The notes under the pieces are model-generated. The model was not told the DNA's origin, ran no database searches, and worked only from the letters and a program-made list of their open reading frames with translations. A program made the translations under genes and the position numbers. 64,000 nt of DNA, taken from NCBI GenBank assembly GCA_024364735.1, contig JAGFNQ010000723.1, positions 921,264 through 985,263 on the forward strand. The letters are read 5' to 3'. The stretch is from Boesenbergia rotunda. Taxonomy: Eukaryota > Streptophyta > Magnoliopsida > Zingiberales > Zingiberaceae. Below are positions 23,725-34,321 of this stretch, in pieces (position 1 is the stretch's first letter; every line of letters begins with the position of its first letter).

Positions 23725-23918
23725 AATGATTCGTTCGCTCTCAACGCCCCCGCCAACCAGTCTCAAAGCCAACACCGAAGAGGTAAATCACAGAGGCTAC
23801 TAGCCCGGATGCTCTAGCTAGTGTGTGGGGAGGGCGGGCACACTGGCTTTATCAAGTTTTGACCCTCAAATCTCAAGGTGGCAATATCCACGCCCTAACC
23901 ATCAATCCATCATGTGGA
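23725..23918 (+). repeat. SINE-like dispersed repeat, copy 1
   Basis: About 190 bp similar to 37386-37590: both read GATTCGTTC..., GCTACTAGnCCGGATG, GGCACACTG, TTTTGACC and CAATATCCACGC in the same order. A box-A-like CTAGCTAGTGTG followed by a possible box-B-like TTTTGACCCTCAAATC recalls a tRNA-derived promoter, so a SINE is possible. The copy abuts a Copia LTR start at 23919. Confidence 0.45.
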
Positions 23919-25440
23919 TGTTAAGACATGTAGAGCTAGAGGGGGTGAATAGCTCTCTTTCAAGTTGGTTCGTTTTCTTCGCAGCAGAAACTAGAAGCTA
24001 AATGTCTTAAATGCAATGCTAACACCTTGATTTACTTAGTCTCCACCTCCTTAAGGTAACTAATCCAAGGGTTTACACCAGCGATCACAGATTTCACTAT
24101 GAAATCTCCTTCTCGAAACAACACCGAAGGTGGAAAAACTCTTTTACAACAACCTTGAAAGCCCTCATGTAAAGAACAACAACAAAGAGAAGAAGAAAAG
24201 AAGCATCATAATTTTTGAGCTTGAATCTTCTTCTCTTGGTTGCTTGAAGATGATGTTGAGAGCTTGAGCAAAGAACTTGAGTGCAGGGATGATAAGAGAT
24301 CGCAATGTAACAGTGTCTTTTTTGTCGCTCCAAAATCTGCTTTTAAATGGCGGTTCTCTGGCTTTTCCGCATCACTATTCGATTGGTAAAAGTCCCAATC
24401 GATTACCATATAGTCGTTAAATAGTACGGATGTCAAATGAACGGTTAAGATTACTTCATTTTGAACTTTAATCGATTGAGATTATGCATTGATCGATTGG
24501 TTGCTTTAATCGATCAAGTAATCGATTCAAGACCATTCTGTTAAAGTGAGGAGTGTGTCCCGATCAATCAGTCAATCGATTAGGAAGTGTCCTAATTGAT
24601 TGACCAATCGATTAGAGAGCATTCCCTGTCGCACAGAATGACTCGTAATTGATTAACTAATCGATTACGGAACATTCTATTCTCACATAGAATATCTTCC
24701 AATCAATCAGCCAATCGATTGATGGTTTCCCAATCAATTGACTGATCGATTAGGGAGCATTCTGTTGTTGCACAGAATGACTCGTAATCGATTACGGAGC
24801 ATTCTGTTCTCACACAGAATATCTCCCAATCGATTGGTCAATCGATTGACAGATCAATTAGGGGGTGTTCTGTTTGAGAGCAAAATGTTTCCTAATTGAT
24901 TCACCAATTGATTAGTTTCTTTCCAATCGATTGGTTTCTTTCCAATCGATTGACACACTTAGATTTAGGATTCTCAACCCTAAACCTTCATCCGTGTTCT
25001 CAATCGATCCCGATTACCTCATGCCAGCAAAACCTCTTGTTTCCTGGACTTCATACCTGGAGCTTCCTCATCTCCGGATTTTTATGCCAAAAATCCGATC
25101 CTCGACTATTCCTTAGACTTCTTGCCTGAAGCTTCCTCATCTTCAAGTCTTCATGTCAAATATCAGGTTCTCAACCATTCCTTGGACTTCTTTCATTACT
25201 ACACACTAAAACTCAATGTTAAATAGAACGAATTCACTTAAACTTAAACAATTGTTAATCATTGAAATTTCTTATCTAAGGCATGATTGCACTTATAGTG
25301 GGGACCTTCTATTTCTATGAGATACAATATAAAGAAATAAACTTAATTAAGTAAGGAGCATAGTAGCACCAATAAGATAACGTGATAGCATTATGTGTGA
25401 TTTCTCTTCCTCAATCTTGATGAGAAAGAAAAGCACAAAA
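23919..25440 (+). mobile_element. Copia-type LTR fragment rich in ATCGATT motifs
   Basis: Starts TGTTAAGACATGTAGAGC followed by AGGGGGTGAATAGCTC, a start I associate with monocot Copia LTRs. From about 24470 to 24960 it is packed with degenerate repeats alternating CAATCGATTG/TAATCGATTA with AGCATTCTGTT...CACAGAATGAC. No end, primer-binding site or target duplication could be fixed, so the right boundary is approximate. Confidence 0.45.
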
Positions 25441-25850
25441 AGGGGGAGTTGGAAAAGAGATTAAGAGGGAACTAAAAAAACTAATATTTTATTTTGTAGT
25501 GTATAGATAAAAAAAATTAATTTATGTTCTTATCAATTGAGGAGAAATCTTTACTAACGAAGGAGAAACGTAATGAGAGAAAATTAAACTTAAGAAATAT
25601 TCAAGAAGAATATATTAGATCTTATCCAATAACAAATATGTAATTAAAAATATTAAAAATAGAGTTATGACTATCCGTTGAAATGAAATATTTATGAAAT
25701 CTGAGCCTTTAACCTGAAAATTAGATCATGCAATTTTTTATTTCATGGGCCCTATTATTATTCATTCTCTTAAAAAATATAAATAAAAATATATTTAATA
25801 TATTAAAATTAATGGATCCTAATAAATGAGCTCCTAGGCATAGATTTTAA
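25441..25850. other. AT-rich spacer before the LINE
   Basis: No gene or repeat unit recognised. Confidence 0.4.
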
Positions 25851-25889
25851 CGGGCGTGGTGAAGCTCCGGGCGACTCCAGGCATGGTGA

Positions 25890-26330
25890 AGATCCGGGCG
25901 ACTCCAGGTGTGGCTCGTTCAGGGAAGTGCTGCTCCCCCTATCTGCATGGTAGGTGATGAGGCACGCTGGAGAGTAGTGCTGGATCTCTTCATGGCTGGA
26001 GGAGGAGGTCAGAGGTGGTGCGAGTACTGACGTGCGGAAGGATTTCGGCGGTGAGCGACGTCACAAGGCTTGGTTGGTGGGGGCGACTCCAGGCGTGGCT
26101 CGTCTAGTCGGGCGATTCCAGGCGTGGTGAAGCTCCGGGCAACTCCAGGCGTGGCTTGTTGAGGGAAGTGCTGCTCCCCCTATCTACATGGTAGGTGATG
26201 AGGCACGCTGGAGAGTAGTGTTGGATCTCTTCACGGCTGGAGGAGGAGGCCAGAGGTGGTGCGAGTACTGACGGGCGGAAGGATTTCGGCGGTGAGCGGC
26301 GTCACAAGGCTTAGTGGGTGGGCTTGGCCA
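25890..26330 (+). repeat. 241-bp tandem duplication in the LINE 5' leader
   Basis: GGGAAGTGCTGCTCCCCCTA at 25922 recurs at 26163, and GAGGCACGCTGGAGAGTAGT at 25959 recurs at 26200, a constant offset of 241 bp. The copies differ by scattered substitutions. Short GGGCGACTCCAGGCGTGG-type motifs recur at the start of each unit. Confidence 0.85.
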
Positions 26331-26808
26331 TGTACACATAGTCAATTGACTTTGCCTGTGAGTAGTGAAGGCAGTGGGAATCAACAGGGTAACCGTCAAC
26401 GCCAGTGAGCTGCAAGGGCTGAGCCGTCGTGAGTCGGTGGAGTGCTATAACGTTCACAAGAGAAGGAAGACGAGGTGACGTAACTTGACTCTGACTGTGA
26501 GTTGACCCGGTGGGAAGTCAGCTGCTGTTTGAATTTCGAATTCAAGTTCAGGGTGCGGTTAGTGGTTAACGGATAGTGAAGGTCGGTAACTAGATCCGAA
26601 ACCCATAACTAATTGATAAGGGTTGAGAGGACCGGTCTGATGCGTTGGTCGACACGCCGAGGGCCACCGCTTTGGCGATCTCTTGCGCCACGGCGAACTC
26701 TAGATCGGAGAGGTTGGGACGGCCGGCTCCCTCCAGTGAGACGGCAGTTGGTGAGGCTGAAGGAGGGTGGCAATAGGCAGTCGCAAGGGAACAGCAGGGG
26801 CTTCAGTC

Positions 26809-29136
26809 ATGCGGGACAACCAGGAGATGGGACTTCAGTGCCAGATGAAGTTAGAGTTCCAGTTTCAGATCGGCTTCAAGGGGTTCTGGATGCGCAATCA
26901 GGGCTGGATGAAGTTAGAGCTGTTGGGGAAATCAGGGGATCAGAGCCAACCAGAGTTCCAGAAGCAGCAAGGGTTCCAGAGTCAGCTAGGGCCCCTAATG
27001 CAGTCAGGATGGCAACCACAGCAAGCGAGGCTGACCAAGCAAGACAACCCAGTTCCATCTCGCCTAGTTGAGGGGAGAAGATGGGCAGATCTGTTCAAGG
27101 ACAATAGGCATTATGATGGGAGCATGGCACTGCACAAAGTTCAGCAAGTAGGCGAGCGTGTACCACTTGAGCCGAAAGATATGCAAACGGTGGAGAGTGT
27201 CATGGGTCACTGCTTGGTTGGGAGGTTCATAGGAAGATTCCCTGGATGGCAGGCACTGAAGGATCTCACGCGACGATGGAGGGCACCCCACAAGATGTTC
27301 AATCATCACACTCTATGGTTGGTGTTCAAGTTTGAGACAAAAGAGGATGCGGACCGTGTAATGCAGAATGGGCCATATGTGGTGTATGGATGCCCGCTAT
27401 ATCTCAAACGGATGCCGCAGTGTTTCAGCTTCCAACTTGAATCACAGAGCCAGGTTCCGCTGTGGATGCAAATATTCGGATTGTGGGTGGACTGCTGGAC
27501 AGCTTCGGGGTTAAGCAAGGTGGTTTCAAGGGTGGGTAATCCTCTGTATACTGATAGGGTCACACAACTTAAAGAGCGAATCTGTTTTGCTCGAGTTCTC
27601 GTTGAAATGGATATCACTCAGACACTGCCTAACTCCATACCAGTGAGGCTACCAGATGGTCGGGATGTGGATTTACAAGTAGTTTTTGAATCTCCATTGA
27701 AATTGTGCAGTCGGTGTAAACAATTGGACCACCATCAGCAGAACTGTACATATCAAATTCAGGAGAGCCCTGCAGCAGGTAATCAGATTAGGGTAGCAAA
27801 TCGGCAACGGGAGTCAGAAGTGGAGGAAGGGGAAATCTTACCGGAACAAGATGGCCCGAAACAGGTAGGAAGTTAGTCATGTGTTCGTAGCACCGCTCTG
27901 GAAAGGTACAGGGGAAGCAACCTGATGCGAGATGGGACTCGGCAGTACCAACAGAGGATACCAGGGCTATCACTTAATGACAAAGCACCATCAGCAGTAA
28001 CAAGCTCTTGGATTGCAGTCACCCCACCTGCTAGGCGTAGCAATGGTGATCTACTTCAAAGAAGCAGTAATACAGCTAGTCAGGGACAACAGAGGCGAAA
28101 TGCTAGATTGTTGCAGAGTGTTGGAGCTATGAGGAAAGCAATCAGTGCAGAGGGTGATAGTAGGCCGATTCAACAGGGGTGTTTGGCTGATCAATCAGAG
28201 AAACATAGTCATCACACCATGCAATCAAAAGGGGTGCACCGGTGGGTGCCAATTCAGAATCAAGTGGAGCAGATTGAGAAGCAACTGAAGGTTAATGGCA
28301 ATACTCAGAAGGCTGCTGCAGTTGTTACTGAAATGGGAAGTGATCATATGCACATGGACAAGCACATACGGAAGGATAACATGAGCAGGGATGATGACAA
28401 TGGTGAGCAGGCAAGCAAGGCTGGAGCAGGTACTCAGATGCATGGCAATTTGGAGTCAGATGGGCAGTGTTAGAAGATGAATGCTCAGGCAGGGGAGGAT
28501 CCTCAACTGCAAGCAACCAGCGGTACGGAAATGGCAATGGAACAGGGAACCAACCGAGTGTTTCAGGCTGACGGCTCAAGGCAGGCTCAGAGCACATCTG
28601 CTATGTTGTATCAGGAAATTCATAGCATGGAAGCTATCCGCAGATGGTGTTGGCCAGAGCGAGCTACCGACCCAGTGGCTGTGGATTCAGAGAATGCGGT
28701 TGAAGACTTGCAGCTGGATACAAGCACGGAGGAGATAGATTCAGCTAATGCAGATCAGGAAATTGTTGGGGCAGAGTCTCCAAGTACTGCTCACACATTT
28801 GTGAATGAATCAGAGACGCAAAGTGAAGAATTGCCAGATGAGAATGAAGAGATGGACTGCAGTCTGGTTGGTGGGGAATGGACAGTTCAAACTCGAGCCA
28901 AATCAGCAAAGAGGAGATTGGAATCACAGGGGTATGAGTCCAGGGTTGCTGAGCTAGTTGCAGCATTACCAGCCACACAGTTTAGAAACGGAAAAATCAA
29001 GGATAAAAGGCAGGATGATGCAGGCACTCAAAGCAGATCAAAAAAGAAATATGAAAATGAGGAGTGTGGTAAACTAGTTGGCAATAAGATCAGATCATCA
29101 AGCTTGAGACGGCCACGGTCGTCCTCAGCATCATGA
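26809..29136 (+). pseudogene. LINE ORF1 (DUF4283 plus CCHC zinc knuckle)
   Basis: One reading frame runs from the ATG at 26809 to the TGA at 29134-29136, broken only by in-frame TAG codons at 27874-27876 and 28471-28473. ORF1 proteins of plant L1 elements bind the element RNA and chaperone it. A DUF4283-type domain occupies about 27060-27620, with motifs such as FIGRFPGWQAL, TLWLVFKFETKEDADRVM and QIFGLWVD. A knuckle CSRCKQLDHHQQNC (C-x2-C-x4-H-x4-C) follows at about 27706-27750. The C-terminal half is polar and low in complexity. The ORF1 stop overlaps the ORF2 start as ATGA (29133-29136). Confidence 0.8.
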
Positions 29137-32100
29137 AGCTAGCAGCGTGGAATGTTAGGGGCCTTAATCAAGGCCCCAAGCAGAAGGAAGTTGTGAGCTT
29201 CCTTAGTAGACATAGGATAGCAGTGATGGGATTGATGGAGACTAAACTGATTGAATTGGCATATACCAGAATGCAGAGTAGGAGATTTCAACAATGGAAC
29301 ACACAACATCACATAGTGGAATCAACAAGATCACAAACTAGTAGACTCATGCTCATTTGGAACTCTGTAAGGGTCAATTTGCATGTCAGAGAGTGGGACA
29401 CGTAGTTTATTCATATGTAGGTGGAATGTAGGATAACGCAGAAGCAGTTCCAAGTTACCTTTGTATATGGTGAACTCTCAATCACGGGAAGAAGAAGACT
29501 CTGGGAGGGACTAAGCAGAATAGGAGCGGACATAGATGTGCCATGGTTGCTAATGGAGGACTTCAATGCAATACTCACAGCAGAAGATAAAAAAGGTGGT
29601 CGGTCAGTTACTCCATATCAAATTACGGACTTTCAGGACTTCATACTGCTTAATTCACTAGAAGACCTACCGCAAGTTGGTTGCCGATATACTTGGACAA
29701 ATGGTACGGTCTTGACTAAACTGGACAGGGCATTGGTCAACAAGCACTGGCTTGAAGGAAACACACGGACTGTAACTAATTTTCTTCCACCCGGACCATA
29801 CTCTGATCACACTCCCTGTGTTGTATCAATTTTGGATGGCAATGAATTAGGCAGGAGGCCATTTAAGTTCTTTAATGTGTGGATTCTTCATGCAAACTTT
29901 CAAACATTAGTGGCCAGTAATTTGGTGGCCGATCAGTGGCAAGGAAGCTGGAGCACTGCACAGTATAGGCTGAAAGGGAAGCTTACAAGGCTGAAATCTG
30001 TTCTCAGGCAACTAAACCATCAACACTTCCAACATATTCAGGAAAGGGCAGCAAATGCACGTGCAGAATTGCAGTAGATGCAGCAGGAAGGTCTCACAAG
30101 TGGTGAGTTTGAGCAGAACTACAAACAGGTGCAACAATTGGTTGCGTAGCTCAGTAATGCGGACTACCAGTTTTGTGCACAGAAAGCCAAGGTCAAATAC
30201 TTTAAAGAACCTGATAGAAACACCACATTTTTTTCATGCTTTGGTGAAGCGGAACTGCAAGAGAAGAGAGATAGTGGCTCTACAGAAAGCATCAGGAGAT
30301 ACCACATGCTCTCATGGAGATGTTGTCACAGAATTCATGATACACTATGAAGGATTGCTTGGGACAGCTATACAGAGGCAGCCATTGCAGCAGGAATGTA
30401 TGTCATTTGGAAGGAGACTCAACGAGGATCAGCAGGGAGCTTTAGTTAGGGAACCTACAGTTGAAGAAATCAAACAAGCACTATTTAGCATTGGGGATCA
30501 GAAAGCGCCGGGTCCAGATGGGTATGGGTCAAAAATTTTTAAGCACTCTTGGGATATAATCAATGAAGATTTTGTGATTGCAGACCTTAAGTTTTTTAGA
30601 AGTGGGAAGCTGCTAAAAATGTGGAATCACTCATTAATATCATTGGTACCAAAGAAGGAGCATCCAAATAAAGTCATGGATTATAGACCCATATCATGTT
30701 GTACGGTATATTACAAAGTGGTCTCCAAGATACTAGCAGGGAGGATAGCAGCTGTAGCGGATCATATACTGCATCCGGCACAAACGACATTTGTGAAGGG
30801 GCAAACTATATCAGATAACATACATCTTGCCCAGGAGCTCCTAAGGAATTATGCTAGGAAAAGGATTTCTCCTAGGTGTACATTGAAGGTTGATCTCCAG
30901 AAGGTTTTTGACACGGTCAGTTGGGATTTCTTATTGGAGGTGCTGCAAGGGTTACACTTTCCGGTTACTTATATAGGATGGATAAGGGAGTGCATTACTA
31001 CAGTGTCATATTCGCTCAGTATCAATGGAAGAATATATGGTCATTTCAGAGGGGCATGGGGATTTCGGCAGGGGGATCCACTCTCCCCTTATCTGTTTGG
31101 CATATGTATGGAGTACATGTCTAGGCTGCTGTCTCAGAGTACAAGAAGGCCAGATTTCCATTTTCATCCCAGATGTGCCGATCAGGAGATAACTCAGCTT
31201 GCCTATGCAGACGACCTTTTATTATTTGCTGGGGGTGACATCACATCAGTACGGACACTGATGGATTGCTTGGAGAGGTTTGGTAAGATGGCATTGGCAC
31301 GGCTACGAGCGAATATAGAGAAGTCAAGTATATACATAGCAAGGGTTGATGAGCAGACCAGATGTGCATTGATGGAGATCACAGGCTTCCAGAGTGGTAC
31401 TATGCCTTTTCGGTATTTGGGGATTCCACTAGCATCAAAGAAGCTCAGGATAGCAGATTATGCCCCCCTGATAGACATCTTGTCAAAAAAAGTTAATGCT
31501 TGGCCCAAGAAGACGTTGACTCATGCAGGTAAGGCTCAGTTGATCAGATCAGTACTTCAGGGGGTAGAGTGCTATTGGTTGTCGATTCTTTCATTGCCGG
31601 CTGGAGTGATTGACAGGATATATAGTATATGCTGAGGGTTTCTATGGACATCGAAGCACCCCCCATTGCATGGTCAGAGATGTGTAAGCCTAAGGAAGAG
31701 GGAGGATTAGGGTTCAAGGACATCAGGGCTTGGAATGATTCACTACTAGCTAAGGTGCTCTGGAGAATTCCAGATAAGCAAGATAGATTATGGATTCGAT
31801 GGGTACATCATACATATATGCAGCAGATTGATGTTTGGGATTGGCGAGCGAAACACACAGACTCACCTCTTATAAAGAGGTTGTGCTAGATCAGGGACCG
31901 GATACTCACACACGTACGGTTAGCGGTTGCAGGACAGCAGATTTTGAGTGATTGGTTTGAGCTTCATTGGCAGCATCATAGAGGTGTTGCGTTGGCATAT
32001 GATTTCTTCAGAGGGGCAGGTGGTCGGTATGAAGCCTTGGGCTAAGACGGTATGGAGGAAGCAAGTGCATCCGAATCACTCCTTTACCTTGTGGCTATTG

Positions 32101-32568
32101 GCTCGGCGTAGGTTACTCACTTGTGACCGTCTGGCATATCTGGGAGAGGAGGAAGCGGGGTTATGTGCGATATGCCGTGTTGAGGAGGAGACTCAGGAGC
32201 ACATATTTTTCAGGTGTCCGTCGGTTCATCAGTTATGGAGTCGCGTCCGTCTATGGTTACAGATGACCCCGGACATGAGCACATATCATAGGATGTTCAG
32301 AGTCTTCGGTAGATTGTATAGAGGTAGGAGTCATCCGATGCAGGCACGACATCTAGCGGTGGCGACGATGGTAGAAGCACGACATCTAGCGGTGGCGACG
32401 ATGGTAGAAGCACGACATCTAGCGGTGGCGACGATGGTATACTATGTATGGCAGGCACGGAACATCTGCAGGTTTGAGGGTGGACATATAGATGTGGAGA
32501 CTATTTTTAGGAAAGTCCAGATACAGGTGTATCAGACTATGGAGTCACAGATGCAGAATGTGAGGTGA
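29133..32568 (+). pseudogene. LINE ORF2 (AP endonuclease, reverse transcriptase, zf-RVT)
   Basis: ORF2 nicks the target and copies the RNA in place. The ATG at 29133 opens MKLAAWNVRGLNQGPKQKE, the start of the L1 AP-type endonuclease. The frame is broken by TAG at 29403-29405, shifts frame near 30060, and resumes through the reverse transcriptase: APGPDGYGSKIF, NKVMDYRPISCCTVYYKVVS, KVDLQKVFDTV (first catalytic Asp) and the YADD box at 31204-31215. Further breaks lie near 31633, 31660 and 31887. The last part contains a zf-RVT domain (LCAICRVEEETQEHIFFRC) at about 32165-32220. No RNase H domain was seen. Because of the stops and shifts the copy cannot make a full protein. Confidence 0.85.
32340..32440 (+). 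repeat. 33-bp in-frame triplication near the ORF2 C-terminus
   Basis: Three head-to-tail copies encode ARHLAVATMVE twice and ARHLAVATMVY once. The copies are almost identical, so the expansion is recent relative to the decay of the element. Confidence 0.9.
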
Positions 32569-32690
32569 GGGTAGAGTGAGTCAAGGCAGTATCTGTACTG
32601 GTGGGGGATGGGCTGTTGTGTAGCATTGAGTGATGACTTGTATGGGTTGGATGAGTGACTTGTATTTATTTAAAAAAATGACCGAGGTTT

Positions 32691-34050
32691 AACCTGGTTC
32701 ACTGGACCTGGGTTTGACCAGGTCGTGGGTTTTGGGTATGGTCAGCTGCACCTGGGCTGATCAGGCTGGTTAACCGGGGTTTGACCTGGTTAACCAGATC
32801 TGGGATTGACCAGGTCGACGCCATTGGGTCTGGTCAGCTGCACCTGGGCTGATCAGACCGGTTGACATGGGGCCAACCGTACCTGGGATTGACCAGTTCC
32901 ATGGTTATGGTCTGATCAACTGCACCTTGGGCTGATCAATTGGGATTGCCTTGGTAGCCATTCGGTTGGGACTTGGATGATGTGGTCTGCTTGGCTTGTT
33001 TTGTATTGGCTTGACCTGTATGTTATTATGTTGAATGTTTTGATCAGGTTGGCTGTTTGGATTGCGCCAGGAGCAAATTGACTGTACTGGAGGAGGCTCG
33101 CCATGACTTGACCGGAGCCGATTGGACATAGGACAGGATTGGTTTGAGGGGTTGCTTGGATTAGCAGTGTTTGACTGTATCTCTGTGGGTTGATTGTGTA
33201 TGTCTTATTTTGAGTTAGATATGGTGAATAGATCCACCAAAATAGCAGTGTTTGACTGTATCTCTGTGGGTTGATTGTATATGTCTTATTTTGAGTTAGA
33301 TATGGTGAATAGATCCACCAAAATTGATCTATCTATTCCGTGGCAAACGGCCACGGTAAAGACAAGTCAAATCCGTTGATGGCTGAAGCTTTGCCAAAAA
33401 ACCTGCAAGGGTACATAGATCCACCATAGGTCTATCTAGCCCATAGGAACGGCTACGGTAAAGGCACGTCAAATCCATTGATGGCTGAGGCTTTGCCAAA
33501 AAGCCTTTTTGGGGTGAATATGTCCACCATAAGCCTATCTAGTCTATAGTACCAGCTATGGTAAAGACATATCAAATCCGGTAGTGGCTGGTAACTTTCC
33601 AAAAGTGAACTTCGGGTTTGTGCTAATTCTTGACATCAGTCCTGGAGTAAGCTGGAAGTTGTATTCGCAGCAGCAACAACAACAGTACTAAGATTGGAGA
33701 AAGAAAGGTTGCATGTGGCTTAAGCAACAGCATGGAGTAGTTTGAGTATAGTATTGGTGGTGGGCCAGCATGAAGGTGTTAAGCTGATGGGGTTGAGCTA
33801 ATGGGGTTTGTTACACGGGCTGAGCAATGGTAGAGGACAGTGGGGAGTGGAGGGATGGCTATAGCATGGAATGATTGTGAAAGGAAAGACTTTTGTTTGG
33901 GTTGGTACTCACGAGGGTATACACATGTATTATCCTAGAATATCTGTTTGGATCTGACACATCGTCAAAAATACATAGATATTCATAGGTTGTATAGTTA
34001 GTTATACCATTTTACTTGATGATATATATTTACCTTTCATAAAAAAAAAT
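32691..34050 (+). other. Repeat-rich tail after the LINE coding region
   Basis: About 32690-32950 holds three related units with GGTCAGCTGCACCTGGGCTG and TTGACCTGGTTAACC motifs. About 33160-33325 holds an 82-bp tandem duplication containing TTTGACTGTATCTCTGTGGG. About 33330-33600 holds three imperfect ~110-bp units with GGTAAAGACA...TCAAATCC and TTTGCCAAAA. It ends in an A tract at about 34040. It may be the LINE 3' UTR or a separate element. No gene. Confidence 0.5.
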
Positions 34051-34321
34051 AATGACCAATGTCTAAAGTCGGGTTATAAGCGAATATTTTTAATAGTTTA
34101 AGTATTTATTATAGCGGTTATGATTTATTAATGTGAATAATATTTTTTTAAAAAATAAAGTGGGACGGCATGTGACCATTAAAAAAAAATAAAGTGGGTC
34201 TTTTAACTTTTGCCTTACATTTTATGGGTCGGACAAATTAAGAAATTTATTTAATAAGTATTATTATATATTTTTATTAACTAAAATAAGTTTCCTTGCC
34301 ACCTTGCAGTGACTCCTAATC
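34051..34321. other. AT-rich spacer downstream of the lactone oxidase gene
   Basis: Contains the probable 3' UTR of the minus-strand gene at 34322; nothing else seen. Confidence 0.4.

Larger units (their letters stand above)
25851..32690 (+). mobile_element. L1-type LINE retrotransposon, decayed
   Basis: A 5' leader with an internal duplication, then ORF1 (DUF4283 and zinc knuckle) and ORF2 (endonuclease, reverse transcriptase, zf-RVT) in the standard plant L1 order. A short A tract at about 32671-32678 is one candidate 3' end. A second A tract at about 34040-34048 would place the end 1.4 kb further on, after a repeat-rich tail. I could not find a target duplication. Several stop codons and frameshifts make it non-functional as written. 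Confidence 0.8.
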
